Source: JANQOH01 sp965201155 (lineage in GTDB: Bacteria; Pseudomonadota; Alphaproteobacteria; UBA7887). Taken from it: a DNA stretch of 64,000 bases. Below, piece by piece: positions 1 to 8,289 of this stretch. The translations under genes were made by a program, and so were the position numbers. How positions within the stretch are numbered: position 1 is the stretch's first letter; every line of letters starts with the position of its first letter. The notes under the pieces are model-generated. The model saw nothing but the letters and a program-made list of their open reading frames with translations. It did no database searches and was not told the origin of the DNA. The stretch covers positions 1,798,001 through 1,862,000 of the forward strand of contig OZ241752.1 of the NCBI GenBank assembly GCA_965201155.1. Reading direction: 5' to 3'.

Positions 1-449
1 ACGGTTCGTTTGACGGCGTCGATGTTGAAGGTCTTGTCGCTCTTCCAGTAGGTGAGCAGGTCGCGGACGTGGACCATACCAACGATTTCGTCGAGTGATT
101 CCTGGAAGACGGGGAGGCGGGAATGGCCTTCCCGGGCCATGACGGCGATGATTCCGGCGAGTTCTGCGGAGGCCGGAACAGCGACGATATCGGCGCGCGG
201 CACCATGACGTCCTCGACGCGTTTTTCTCCGAAGCTGAGGAGGTTGCGCAGCATTGTGCGCTCCTGCGCGTCGTCGGCGGTATTGGCTTCGGGGTGTTCG
301 TCGATCAGTTCCTCGACCGATTCGCGCAGTGAGGCGATGCGGTCGCCGGAGCCGGTGAGTGAGCGCAGCCATTCGGTGAGGCCGGTAAGCAATGGCTTGT
401 CGTCGCGCGTGGTCTTGCCGCCGATTCTGTTTTCGCCGGCTCGGGTCAT
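1..449 (-). CDS. corC: CorC/HlyC-family CBS-domain protein (partial)
   Basis: This is the N-terminal 149 codons of a protein whose C-terminus lies beyond the left edge. Reading from ATG at 449, the translation contains an acidic stretch typical of CorC followed by RVEDVMVPRADIVAV and a first CBS domain (EGHSRLPVFQESLDEIVGMVH). CorC-type proteins carry paired CBS domains and a CorC_HlyC C-terminal domain and are associated with Mg/Co efflux or membrane-protein support. The ATG overlaps the ybeY stop (ATGA), so it is the last visible gene of the phoH-ybeY operon, the order usual in Alphaproteobacteria, where lnt often follows. No membrane-anchor (DUF21) domain precedes the CBS region, so this is the short soluble form. 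Identity is firm; the exact transport role is not shown by the sequence. Confidence 0.9.
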   Translation of the reverse strand, partial: MTRAGENRIGGKTTRDDKPLLTGLTEWLRSLTGSGDRIASLRESVEELIDEHPEANTADDAQERTMLRNLLSFGEKRVEDVMVPRADIVAVPASAELAGIIAVMAREGHSRLPVFQESLDEIVGMVHVRDLLTYWKSDKTFNIDAVKRT

Positions 450-925
450 GGTCTTGTCCGCCAGGGGTCAGGGATGCCGAGGGATTGGAGGGCGCGGGTT
501 TCGAGGGATTGCATGTGTTCGGCTTCGCGGTCTTCGCGATGGTCGTGGCCGAGCAGGTGGAGCGTGCCGTGCACGATGAGGTGGCACATATGGTGGGAGA
601 GCGGGAGGTTGGCGTTGTGTGCTTCGTTCTGCACGGTTTCGCGGGCGAGGACTATGTCGCCGAACAGGCGGGGCGCGCCGGGGGGCGCCGCGGCGGGGAA
701 GGCGAGCACGTTGGTGGGTCCCGGGCGTCCCCGGTAGCGTTGATTGAGGGCGGCCGCGGTCCGGTTGCCGGTGAGCAGGATGCTGAGCTCGCCGTCTGCG
801 CGGGGTTCGGCGAGGGCGAGGGCGGCAGCGGCGGCGCGACGGCAGTGCGGGGCTGCGTCGGGCAGGCTGCGGCGCCATTGGGGGTCGTCTATGGTCACCT
901 CGATATTGGGTATTGCGCCGCTCAC
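446..925 (-). CDS. ybeY: Endoribonuclease YbeY (rRNA maturation factor)
   Basis: A 159-residue single-strand-specific zinc endoribonuclease used in 16S rRNA 3'-end maturation and ribosome quality control. The diagnostic zinc motif HGTLHLLGHDH is at residues 119-129 (His119, His123 and His129 as ligands), preceded by the family element TNVLAFP near residue 71. Length is normal for the family. The start codon overlaps the stop of phoH and its stop overlaps the start of corC (ATGA on both sides), so the three are translationally coupled. Cytoplasmic. No anomalies seen. Confidence 0.96.
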   Translation of the reverse strand: MSGAIPNIEVTIDDPQWRRSLPDAAPHCRRAAAAALALAEPRADGELSILLTGNRTAAALNQRYRGRPGPTNVLAFPAAAPPGAPRLFGDIVLARETVQNEAHNANLPLSHHMCHLIVHGTLHLLGHDHREDREAEHMQSLETRALQSLGIPDPWRTRP

Positions 926-1935
926 AGGTTTGCTGCGGCGCGCCCCGACCGCGCGTCGCGGTCCTGGTAGGCGCCGACGATGCGAGTGACGAGGTCGTGG
1001 CGCACGACGTCGGCGCCGGAGAATCGGACGACGCGGACGCCTTCGAGTCCCTCGGTGACGGTGAGCGCGTCGTCGAGGCCTGATCGGGTATTTGCGGGCA
1101 GGTCCACTTGTGTGGGGTCTCCGGTTACGGCCATGCGGGCGTTTTCACCGATGCGGGTGAGGAACATTTTCATTTGCACCGATGTGGTGTTTTGTCCTTC
1201 GTCGAGGATGACGAAGGCGTTGGAGAGGGTTCTTCCGCGCATGAAGGCGAGGGGGGCGATTTCGATCTGGCCTCCTTGCAGGCGGTCCATCATGCGGTCA
1301 GCGGGCATCATGTCGTGGAGAGCGTCGTAAAGGGGACGGAAGTAGGGGTCCACCTTTTCCTGCACGTCGCCAGGAAGGAAGCCAAGCCGTTCGCCGGATT
1401 CGACGGCGGGGCGCGAGAGGATGATGCGTTCGATCTGCCCGGCGGCGAGCATGGAGACGGCGGCGGCGACGGCGAGGTAGGTCTTGCCGGTTCCTGCGGG
1501 TCCGATGCCGAAGACGAGATCGTTGCTGCGGAGGGCGCGGACATAGGCGGTCTGGGCGGGCGAGCGCGGTGAGATGCGTCGTTTCCATGTGGTGACGACA
1601 GTGTCGTCGGCGATCAGCGGTGCGACGGCGCGGTCGGGGCTGCTGCCCTGGGCCATGCGCAGGGCGGCGTCGACTTCCTGGGGGCCGACGGCGGCGCCGC
1701 GTTTGAGCATGTCGTAGAGGGTTGTGAGGACGGCGCGGGCGCGTTCGGCATCGCCGGTGCGTCCGGTTATGGCGATGCGGTTGCCGCGGCAGGCGGTCCA
1801 GACGCCGAGTTTCTGTTCGATGCGGGCGAGGTTGCGGTCGTGTTCGCCGAACAGTGCGCCGAGCAGGGCATTGTCGTCGAAGTTGAGATAGAGCGGCGGT
1901 GCGGCGCCGCGCGCGGATTCGCGGCTGCGGTTCAA
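922..1935 (-). CDS. phoH: PhoH-family ATPase (PhoH-like protein)
   Basis: A cytoplasmic P-loop ATPase of about 337 residues. The Walker A motif GIGPAGTGKTYLA is followed by the PhoH core (ILSRPAVESGERLGFLPGD, FVILDEGQNTT). The N-terminal part (LYLNFDDNALLGALFGEHD) is the usual KH-like region. No ATG is available close to miaB; I chose TTG at 1935 because it overlaps the miaB stop (TTGA) and has an AGGAG ribosome-binding site seven bases upstream. A much longer reading frame continues upstream through miaB but encodes only Pro/Arg-rich shadow sequence. PhoH proteins linked to YbeY are thought to act in RNA metabolism; the exact function is unsettled. Confidence 0.93.
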   Translation of the reverse strand: MNRSRESARGAAPPLYLNFDDNALLGALFGEHDRNLARIEQKLGVWTACRGNRIAITGRTGDAERARAVLTTLYDMLKRGAAVGPQEVDAALRMAQGSSPDRAVAPLIADDTVVTTWKRRISPRSPAQTAYVRALRSNDLVFGIGPAGTGKTYLAVAAAVSMLAAGQIERIILSRPAVESGERLGFLPGDVQEKVDPYFRPLYDALHDMMPADRMMDRLQGGQIEIAPLAFMRGRTLSNAFVILDEGQNTTSVQMKMFLTRIGENARMAVTGDPTQVDLPANTRSGLDDALTVTEGLEGVRVVRFSGADVVRHDLVTRIVGAYQDRDARSGRAAANL

Positions 1936-3287
1936 TCCGGCGCTCCTACCACGGTTCCTGACAAGCTGTTGGGGCCGCTGGCCATGATACGGGTTTGAGC
2001 GACGGCGCCGATGGGGATTTCGGCGCCGGCCGGGGTCCTGTGGTCGGCGTGGACGGCTTGCAAGTATGGCGTGCGGCCGACGATCTGGCCGGGGTGGCGG
2101 CCCGGGCGTTCGAACAGCACCGGCATGGTGCGGTTGACGGTCCGGCGGTTGAAAGCGGCTTGCTGGCCCGCGAGCAGGGTCTGCAATTCGGCGAGGCGCG
2201 CGCGTTTGGTTTCCTCGGGCACTTGCGGTTCGGCAAGCGCGGCGGGAGTTCCCGGGCGCGGACTGTATTTGAAGGCAAAGGCGCCGGCGAAGCGGATTTC
2301 CTGCACCAGAGCCATGGTATCGGCGAAATCCTGGTCGGTTTCCCCGGGGTAGCCGACGATGAAGTCGGATGAGAGGGCGATGTCGGGTCTGGCCTCGCGC
2401 AGGCGGTCGATGATCCGGCGGTAGTCGTCGCGAGTATGGCGTCGGTTCATGGCGCCGAGGATGCGGTCGGAGCCCGACTGTACGGGCAGGTGCAGGAAGG
2501 GCATCAATTGCGGGATTTCGGCGTGGGCGCGGATGAGGGCGTCGCTCATGTCGCGGGGGTGGGATGTGGTGTAGCGCAGGCGTTCGATGCCGTTGATTGC
2601 GGCGAGTTGGGCAATGAGGACCGGCAGTTCGGTATCGTCGTGCCGCCAAGCATTGACGTTCTGGCCGAGCAGGGTGATTTCGCGTGCGCCGGCAGCGGCG
2701 AGGCTGCGGGCTTCCTTGAGGATTGCGGCTGCGGGGCGTGAGTCTTCGGCGCCGCGGGTGTAGGGGACGACGCAGAAGGTGCAGAATTTGTCGCAACCTT
2801 CCTGGATAGTGAGGAAGGCGCTGATGCCGGCGGTGGTCCGGGTTTCGGGGAGGCTGTCGAATTTGGAGACGGCGGGGAAGTCGGTGTCGCTGAGGGGGGC
2901 GTCGGCGGCGCGGCTTGCGCGGGCGACCATTTCCGGGAGTCGGTGGTAGGTCTGGGGGCCGAGGACGATGTCGATAAAGGGGGCGCGGCGGATCATCTCG
3001 GCGCCTTCAGCCTGGGCGACGCAGCCGGTGACGGCGAGGATCATGCGTTTTCCGGCGGCTTCGCGGTCCTGCTTGAGGCGGCGCAGGCGGCCGAGCTCGG
3101 AGTAGGTCTTTTCGCTGGCCTTTTCCCGGATATGGCAGGTGTTGACGAGCACCATGTCGGCGTCTTCCGGCGCGTCGGCGGGGCGGTAGCCGAGGGGTGC
3201 GAGGGTTTCCGCCATGCGTTCGGAGTCGTAGACGTTCATTTGGCAGCCATAGGTGCGCAGGTAGAGGCGGCGCATCGGGGCTGTCAT
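1932..3287 (-). CDS. miaB: tRNA-2-methylthio-N6-dimethylallyladenosine synthase MiaB
   Basis: A radical-SAM methylthiotransferase of 451 residues that adds the 2-methylthio group to i6A37 of tRNAs reading UNN codons. The N-terminal MTTase domain supplies Cys15, Cys51 and Cys89 for the auxiliary 4Fe-4S cluster. The radical-SAM CxxxCxxC motif is CDKFCTFC at residues 165-172. A C-terminal TRAM domain starts around residue 375. It is the first gene of the miaB-phoH-ybeY-corC overlapping unit. The 200-bp gap upstream (3288-3487) is AT-richer than its surroundings and probably holds the promoter, though no convincing -35/-10 pair can be assigned. A second in-frame ATG lies four codons in (3275) and could also be used. 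Confidence 0.97.
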   Translation of the reverse strand: MTAPMRRLYLRTYGCQMNVYDSERMAETLAPLGYRPADAPEDADMVLVNTCHIREKASEKTYSELGRLRRLKQDREAAGKRMILAVTGCVAQAEGAEMIRRAPFIDIVLGPQTYHRLPEMVARASRAADAPLSDTDFPAVSKFDSLPETRTTAGISAFLTIQEGCDKFCTFCVVPYTRGAEDSRPAAAILKEARSLAAAGAREITLLGQNVNAWRHDDTELPVLIAQLAAINGIERLRYTTSHPRDMSDALIRAHAEIPQLMPFLHLPVQSGSDRILGAMNRRHTRDDYRRIIDRLREARPDIALSSDFIVGYPGETDQDFADTMALVQEIRFAGAFAFKYSPRPGTPAALAEPQVPEETKRARLAELQTLLAGQQAAFNRRTVNRTMPVLFERPGRHPGQIVGRTPYLQAVHADHRTPAGAEIPIGAVAQTRIMASGPNSLSGTVVGAPD

Positions 3288-3487
3288 TTCAATTTCGACT
3301 CATTCAAGTTTGTCTCGTTTGCCTCAAAGTTATGTCAGACAAGTGGCAATTGTGGCATTTTGGTGAAAATCACTGCTGAAAAAGTGGGATTTTCCGGGAT
3401 TTCGCGGGTTTTGTGCCGAACGGGTGATGTTTCGGGAGCGATTTCCCCGGGGCGGCATCCGCAATATAGCAGAAATGTCGCGTCCTG

Positions 3488-4294
3488 TCATGGGGTATCG
3501 GCAGATTGGCGTGAATTGGGGGTGCGGCCGGCGAGCAGGGTAGACAGGCCGTCTGCGACGGTGTCTTCGCAGGCTCGTGCGAGCGCCTTGCGGGAGCCGT
3601 AGTTTTCCAGGGTGACGGGCTTGTGCAGCCAGACATCGGCGCGAATGCTGCCTTGGCCCATGAGCTGCCACAGGTGGCCGAACATTCCCATGTTTCCGTA
3701 CCATGCGACGATGGGGCGTTGGCAGCGGCTCATGGGCAGGTTGCGGAAGCCGGTGTAGGCGAGGGTAACCGGCTGGACGGTCAGGGGCCGGCCGTGCACG
3801 GGTTGCTGGGCGACAGCAAAGAAAGTGCTGTTGAAAGGCAGCACGTGGTTTCCGTTGCCGCTGGTTCCTTCGGGGAACAGGATGAGGCTGTGGCCGATTT
3901 CGAGCCGGTGGCGTATTTCGTTGCGGTGGCGGTGGCTGCGGCTGGTGCGGCGGACGACGAACACGGTTCGCGAGAGTTTTGCGAGCAGTCCGAAAAGGGG
4001 CCAGCGGGCGACTTCGGCCTTGGCGACGAAGGATGCGTCGAGCAGGGTGTAGAGGACAACGATATCGGCCCATGAGGAGTGGTTGCAGACGTAGAGGGTG
4101 GGCGCGGCGCCGGGTTTGTGTCCGGCGGTTCGCACGTCGATGCCGACCACTCGGCAGATTCCGGTGTGATAGAGGCGCGGGATGATGTGGGCGAGGCGCA
4201 GGCGGAGGGCGAGGGCGGCGGCCTGCACGGGGATGAGGGCGAGCGTCCACACGAGCAGTGCGGCGGCGACGACGGCGGCGCGGGCGTGTCGCAT
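3488..4294 (-). CDS. olsA: 1-acyl-glycerol-3-phosphate acyltransferase family; likely lyso-ornithine lipid O-acyltransferase
   Basis: A 268-residue PlsC-family acyltransferase. One or two N-terminal hydrophobic segments (residues 6-40) are followed by the catalytic HX4D box (NHSSWAD, His72 and Asp77) and the acyl-acceptor motif FPEGTS at 140-145. It begins 14 bp after the olsB stop. Because its partner is OlsB, the likely reaction is acylation of the 3-hydroxyl of lyso-ornithine lipid at the inner membrane, as for rhizobial OlsA. The alternative is the general phospholipid enzyme PlsC, which in related genomes sits at the same place before miaB. ATG at 4294 was chosen because the upstream frame overlaps olsB and is Arg/Pro-rich. 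Family assignment is secure; the OlsA name is inferred from context. Confidence 0.8.
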   Translation of the reverse strand: MRHARAAVVAAALLVWTLALIPVQAAALALRLRLAHIIPRLYHTGICRVVGIDVRTAGHKPGAAPTLYVCNHSSWADIVVLYTLLDASFVAKAEVARWPLFGLLAKLSRTVFVVRRTSRSHRHRNEIRHRLEIGHSLILFPEGTSGNGNHVLPFNSTFFAVAQQPVHGRPLTVQPVTLAYTGFRNLPMSRCQRPIVAWYGNMGMFGHLWQLMGQGSIRADVWLHKPVTLENYGSRKALARACEDTVADGLSTLLAGRTPNSRQSADTP

Positions 4295-4308
4295 GACGAT
4301 GCGGGGTC

Positions 4309-5112
4309 TTACGGGTGGCCGCGGTAGTGCTGGAGGTAGCGTTGGGTGACGAGGTCGGTCTTGACGACGATGCAGACGTCGGTGGTGTGGAACTGGTTGT
4401 CGATGACGGCGCCGTCGCCGACGAAGCCGCCGAGTCTGAGATAGCCCTTGATGAGGGGGGGCAGCGCGAGCAGGGCCGCTCTGGGGTTGATGTCGTCGGC
4501 GGGTATGCGGTTCATTTCGGTGTAGCGTTCGGGGAGGGCGCGGGGGCGGAGTTCGGCGGGTGCGAGGGACCGGTGGTGGAGGTATGAGAGGGGCAGGGCG
4601 AGCCGGTCGGGGTCGGTTCCGGCCATGCTTGCGCAACCGAACATGAGTTGGACGTCGTAGTGGAAGACGTAGGCGGCTATGCCGCGCCACAACAGGGCCA
4701 TGGTTGCGCGGTTTCGGTAGTCGCGGTGTACGCAGGAGCGACCGAGTTCCATGATTTCGCCGCTGAGGGCGAGCAGGGGCGTTATGTCGTATTCGCCCGA
4801 GGTGTAGAAGCCGCGGTGTTTTTCGGCTTCGCTGCGGCGGTTGAGGCGGTATGTCCCGATGATTGAATCGTGCCCCTGGCGGTGTTCGTGGTCGATGACC
4901 AGGAGGTGGTCCCAGCAGGCGTCGAAGGCGTCGATATCGCGCCGCGCGCGTTGTGCGGCGGGGTCGGCGAGGGCACCCATCTCCTCGTAGAAGATATGGT
5001 AACGGAGGGCTTGGGCGGCGTCGATTTCGGTTTCGTTTCGCGCCAGCCGGACTTCGAGGCTGCCGGCGTGTATGCCGGACAGCGGTTCGTCGATGATTTC
5101 TGCCGCGCTCAC
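4309..5112 (-). CDS. olsB: L-ornithine N-alpha-acyltransferase (OlsB-like GNAT protein)
   Basis: A 267-residue protein of the hemolysin-like GNAT family. Recognisable elements are SLEVRLARNETEIDAAQALRY near the N-terminus, the YDITPL...ELGRSCVHRDYRN core, and the conserved GCASMAGTDPD block. OlsB transfers a 3-hydroxyacyl group from acyl-ACP to ornithine, the first step to phosphate-free ornithine lipids. The start is GTG at 5112 with GGAG about nine bases upstream. It lies 26 bp after fur and 14 bp before the PlsC-type gene, so all three are probably co-transcribed. The neighbouring acyltransferase supports the lipid assignment over a generic acetyltransferase. Confidence 0.82.
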   Translation of the reverse strand: MSAAEIIDEPLSGIHAGSLEVRLARNETEIDAAQALRYHIFYEEMGALADPAAQRARRDIDAFDACWDHLLVIDHEHRQGHDSIIGTYRLNRRSEAEKHRGFYTSGEYDITPLLALSGEIMELGRSCVHRDYRNRATMALLWRGIAAYVFHYDVQLMFGCASMAGTDPDRLALPLSYLHHRSLAPAELRPRALPERYTEMNRIPADDINPRAALLALPPLIKGYLRLGGFVGDGAVIDNQFHTTDVCIVVKTDLVTQRYLQHYRGHP

Positions 5113-5138
5113 CGCGTGCGCTCCCTGGGTTTGCGCCT

Positions 5139-5567
5139 TCAGGCGTCTTTTTTGGCGAGGGGCACGCCGTAGAGCGCGAGTCGGTGGTCGACCAGGCGGT
5201 ATCCGAGTTTGGCGGCCACTTCGGCTTGCAGGCGTTCGATTTCGTCGTTTCGGAATTCGATGACCTTGCCTGAGGAGATGTCGATCAGGTGGTCGTGGTG
5301 TTCGCTGCCGGCGCCTTCGTAGCGGGCGCGGCCGTGTCCGAAATCGTGGCGTTCGAGCACCTCGGCTTCTTCGAAAAGACGGACGGTTCGGTATACGGTT
5401 GCCATGCTTATGCGCGGGTCCATGCGGGTGGCGCGGCGGAAGACAGCATTGGCGTCAGGGTGGTCCATTGATTCGGAGATGACGCGGGCGATGACGCGCC
5501 GCTGTTCGGTCATCTTGATTCCCTTGTCAAGGCACAGGCGTTCGACGCGAGAGGGTTGCTGGCTCAT
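5139..5567 (-). CDS. fur: Fur/Mur-family metalloregulator
   Basis: A 142-residue Fur-family repressor. It has an N-terminal winged helix (residues 10-75, including RISMATVYRTVRLFEEAEV), the metal-binding motif HHDHLID at 90-96, and a C-terminal dimerisation domain ending LYGVPLAKKDA. The C-terminal cysteine pairs of enterobacterial Fur are absent, as in the alphaproteobacterial Fur/Mur branch, where the protein may sense Mn(II) rather than Fe(II). A strong GGAGGGAAA ribosome-binding site precedes the ATG. It is the first gene of the run through olsB and the acyltransferase. A perfect palindrome (GACTATAGTC, 5627-5636) about 60 bp upstream could be a promoter or operator element. Sensing specificity cannot be decided from sequence alone. 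Confidence 0.93.
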   Translation of the reverse strand: MSQQPSRVERLCLDKGIKMTEQRRVIARVISESMDHPDANAVFRRATRMDPRISMATVYRTVRLFEEAEVLERHDFGHGRARYEGAGSEHHDHLIDISSGKVIEFRNDEIERLQAEVAAKLGYRLVDHRLALYGVPLAKKDA

Positions 5568-6245
5568 TTTCCCTCCGGATTACGGTCGTCCCATGGGGTT
5601 TGCGCCCGGCGCGCCCCTGTCCGGCGGACTATAGTCAAGCTTGGCGCGCCAAACAACCGGCTGCTCGCCGTCCCGCCACAGGGGTGAGGCGGCTTCGAAA
5701 AACCGGGCGGGTTGTGAGAACAACCCCCGATGGGCATCCTTATATCCCCTTCCTGGCCGCTTCACCCGTCGAGCGATGCAAGCCGTTGTGCAACCGGCAG
5801 TCAGCCCGAGCGGCGCATGAGCGGCAGCGCCCGCTGCGCACTTGCGGAGACAGTCTCCGATCCGCCGCGCGGCTTCCGAGCGTCACTACAGGAAGCACCA
5901 GGTAACGACGCAATGCAGTTTGCCGGGTTGACGGTGGCGTCCGGAAGGTGTGGCACGGGCGCCGACAGTAGTGCCGACACGACCGTCGACGGAGGTGCCG
6001 ATATCGGTGGACGGCGAAGCCGTCATCGGAGAGAGGGGAGTGCGCGGGCGATGACCGATGCTTGCGCAGCCGGCGAGGGCGAGCGAGGCGAACGCCCACG
6101 GCGAGCACGGCGCGGATACGACCGTTGCCGCATTGATGGTCGCGCACCGTGTCGACGGGTCGGCAGAACGACGGGTTCAGGCGCATCGGTTTCCATCAGC
6201 CTCAAGGACAGGCCGCGCGGCCAGTTGCAGCACGATGGCGACGGA
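5568..6245. other. Non-coding stretch between fur and the IS1595-type element
   Basis: This roughly 680-bp interval has no supportable gene. The fur-proximal 80 bp probably contain the fur promoter. Around 5848-5865 there is a short inverted repeat (CGGAGAC/GTCTCCG). On the minus strand near 6040-6110 one frame reads WAFASLALAGCASIG, which resembles a lipoprotein signal with a lipobox, but it lacks a start codon in frame and has an upstream stop, so at most it is a decayed fragment. Confidence 0.6.
5627..5636 (-). promoter_or_regulatory. Palindromic TATAGT element upstream of fur
   Basis: GACTATAGTC is a perfect 10-bp palindrome about 60 bp upstream of the fur start. Read on the minus strand it resembles a -10 box (TATAGT). 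It could be the promoter core or an autoregulatory site. No matched -35 element was verified, and no MRS or Fur-box consensus was confirmed. Confidence 0.3.
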
Positions 6246-6276
6246 ATGGAAGGGGAATTATAGGGTTGACTAGCCA
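6246..6276 (+). repeat. Left terminal inverted repeat of the IS1595-type element
   Basis: A 31-bp terminal repeat matching the right end in inverted orientation with two mismatches (offsets 11 and 21). Its core reads GGGTTGACTAGCCA against GGGCTGACTAGCCA at the other end. Confidence 0.85.
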
Positions 6277-6317
6277 TGACGGAAACCCTATATTCTAGGG
6301 GTGCAAGGGAGATAGTC

Positions 6318-7279
6318 ATGGCGAACGCACCCGGAAAATCCCACCGCAAGGGCATCAGCCTGATCGAGCTGGCCGCGATGTTCCCCAACGAGGAAGCGGC
6401 AAAGGACTGGTTCGAAGCGCAGCGCTGGCCGAACGGGGTGCGCTGCGCGCACTGCCATTCGGACCGGGTTTCCGCGTGCAAGGACGCCAAGCCCATGCCG
6501 TGGCGCTGCAAGGACTGTCGGAAGCATTTTTCGGTTCGCACGAAATCCGTTATGGCGGAATCGCTCCTTCCGTTGCAGAAATGGGCATTTGCCATCTACC
6601 TTTGCGCAACCAACCTCAAGGGAGTGTCAAGCATGAAACTGCATCGCGATTTGAAGATCGCGCAGTCAACCGCGTGGCATCTGGCGCACCGTATCCGGGA
6701 AGCGATGGATTCCGAAGAAGGGCTGTTCTCCGGGCCGGTCGAGGTCGATGAAACCTATATCGGCGGCAAGCGCAAGAACATGCCCAAGGCAAGCGCAAGA
6801 ACATGCCCAAGGCCAAGCGCGAGGAAATGACGGGCCGGGGACCGGTAGGGAAGGCCATCGTGGCGGGCGCAAAGGATCGGGCGACGAACCGCGTTTCCGC
6901 CCGCGCGATCCCCGACACGAAGGCGAAGACCCTGCAAGGGTTCGTCCGTGACCATGCCGCGCCGGGCGCAACCGTGTTCACTGATGAGGCGGGCGGTTAC
7001 AGGGGAATGCCCTACCGCCATGAAAGCGTGAACCACGGGGCCGGCGAATATGTCCGCAGGCAAGCCCATATCAACGGCATGGAGAGCTTTTGGGCGATGC
7101 TGAAGCGAGGCTATCAGGGCACCTTCCATCACTTTTCTGCGAAGCACATGCAGCGCTATGTAAACGAATTTGCGCGGCGGCAGGGGCTGCGGGAACAGGA
7201 CACCGTGGCAATCATGGCCGAGATCGTTGCCGGGATGATCGGTCGGCGGCTCACCTACAACCGGTTGATCGACGGGTGA
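6318..7279 (+). pseudogene. IS1595-family transposase, frameshifted by a 23-bp duplication
   Basis: The start is ATG at 6318, behind AAGGGAG. The first frame gives an N-terminal zinc ribbon (CAHCHSDRV, then CKDCRKHF) and the start of the DDE/ISXO2-like domain (VEVDETYIGGKRKNMPK). At 6767-6812 a 23-bp unit is tandemly duplicated, shifting the frame, and the first frame ends soon after (near 6830). The second frame continues exactly where the undamaged protein should (KAKREEMTGRGPVGKAIVAG), with the later catalytic region (VFTDEAGGYRGM, HINGMESFWAMLKRGYQG) to the stop at 7279. Removing one repeat unit restores a 312-residue protein of normal family length. The C-terminal half could be expressed from ATG 6803, but full activity is unlikely. 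The stop overlaps the methyltransferase start. Confidence 0.88.
6767..6812 (+). repeat. Perfect 23-bp tandem duplication inside the transposase
   Basis: Two identical copies (6767-6789 and 6790-6812), each starting CAAGCGCAAGAACATG, lie head to tail. Because 23 is not a multiple of three, the second copy shifts the frame of the transposase. Confidence 0.97.
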
Positions 7280-8223
7280 GCCGGACGGCCGTAATACCGC
7301 CGAACGAAAAGACGCCGGAAGAACTGGCGCAGGCACTGTTTCGGATCGGAACCGGAGCGAGGGTAACGCTGTATCCGGGCGATTGCCGTGACGTGCTGGC
7401 GGAAATGAACGATGAAACCGCGCACCTTGTGCTGACTGATCCGCCCTATTTCCTCGATGGGCTGGATGACGGTTGGCGAAAGGGAACCGACGGGCCGCGC
7501 GGAACAGGGTCGGTCGGCAAGCTGCCTATCGGCATGAAATTCGACCCCGAGCAGGGGCGCAACATGCAAGAGTTTCTTGCCCCGGTTGCTGCCGAGCTTT
7601 TACGCATCCTCAAGCCGGGCGGGTTCCTGCTGATGTTCGCAGCACCGCGCCTATACCACCGCGCGGCAGTTGCGGTTGAAGACGCCGGGTTTGAAATACG
7701 GGATGCTTTCGCGTGGCGTTTCACCAAGCGGGCGCAGTTCAAAGCGTTCACGATGGATCATTTCGTGAAGCGCCGCCACGATATGGACGATGACGAGAAG
7801 GCCGACGCGATCCGGCTGCTAGATGGTCGGAAGACACCCCAACTGCGGCCGCAGTTCGAATCCATCCTTTGCGCTCAAAAGCCGCGTGAAGGGACGTTCG
7901 TCGATAACTGGCTGGCGCATGGAACCGGCTTGATCGATGCGCGGCAAAGCCTTACCGGGCGCGTTCCCGAAACCGTCATGACGGTAGAGAAACAGGACCG
8001 CGACAAGTTCAACTGCCACCTGACCCCTAAGCCGCTGAAGCTCTGCGAACACCTTATCCGGCTGTTTTCGGCGGAAGGCCAGACGGTTCTTGATCCTTTC
8101 GTTGGCTCGGGCACTACCTGCCTCGCCGCGCTGCGCACCGCGCGGAACGGGATCGGGATCGACATCAACCCCGACTATATCGAGATCGCCCGTGAGCGCT
8201 TGCAGGACGGGAGGCGGTCTTGA
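7276..8223 (+). CDS. Beta-class DNA methyltransferase (probable N6-adenine), transposon passenger
   Basis: A 315-residue SAM-dependent DNA methyltransferase. The catalytic motif IV is DPPYFL at residues 55-60 and the SAM-binding motif I, DPFVGSGTT, is at 273-281. Motif IV preceding motif I marks the beta class, and DPPY favours adenine-N6 over cytosine-N4 (usually SPPY). The intervening 200 residues hold the target-recognition region. The GTG start at 7276 overlaps the transposase stop (GTGA), and the stop overlaps the TTG start of the HNH gene (TTGA), so three genes form one coupled unit. It is intact, unlike both neighbours, and may now act as an orphan methylase. Recognition site unknown. 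Confidence 0.88.
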   Translation: MSRTAVIPPNEKTPEELAQALFRIGTGARVTLYPGDCRDVLAEMNDETAHLVLTDPPYFLDGLDDGWRKGTDGPRGTGSVGKLPIGMKFDPEQGRNMQEFLAPVAAELLRILKPGGFLLMFAAPRLYHRAAVAVEDAGFEIRDAFAWRFTKRAQFKAFTMDHFVKRRHDMDDDEKADAIRLLDGRKTPQLRPQFESILCAQKPREGTFVDNWLAHGTGLIDARQSLTGRVPETVMTVEKQDRDKFNCHLTPKPLKLCEHLIRLFSAEGQTVLDPFVGSGTTCLAALRTARNGIGIDINPDYIEIARERLQDGRRS

Positions 8224-8289
8224 CAGTTCCCCCGTTAGAGAAACGACATGGACACCGTGGCGTTGCCCACCTCCGGGTTGCCGTCCTAG
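8220..8289 (+). pseudogene. 5' fragment of the HNH nuclease gene, cut by IS5
   Basis: Starting at TTG 8220, which overlaps the methyltransferase stop, an open frame encodes MTVPPLEKRHGHRGVAHL and continues to the CTAG at 8286-8289, where the IS5 element begins. Rejoining across the element at the second CTAG (9501-9504) keeps the frame and gives an uninterrupted protein of 180 residues. This is the N-terminal 22 codons of that gene. Confidence 0.8.
8286..8289 (+). repeat. Left CTAG target-site duplication of IS5
   Basis: CTAG directly before the left inverted repeat matches CTAG at 9501-9504 directly after the right one. Four-base YTAR duplications are characteristic of IS5-group elements. 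Confidence 0.92.

Noticed and set aside
922..2796. A 624-codon frame extending phoH upstream through miaB
   Set aside because: The extension is Arg/Pro-rich antisense-frame sequence over a clear miaB gene; a TTG with a good ribosome-binding site gives the normal PhoH start.
6000..6130. Lipoprotein-like signal (SLALAGCASIG) on the minus strand
   Set aside because: No in-frame start codon, a stop codon just upstream and no convincing mature protein.
6238..6245. Eight-base target duplication for the IS1595-type element (GCGACGGA versus GCGTGGGG at 10012-10019)
   Set aside because: Only five of eight positions match, too weak to call.
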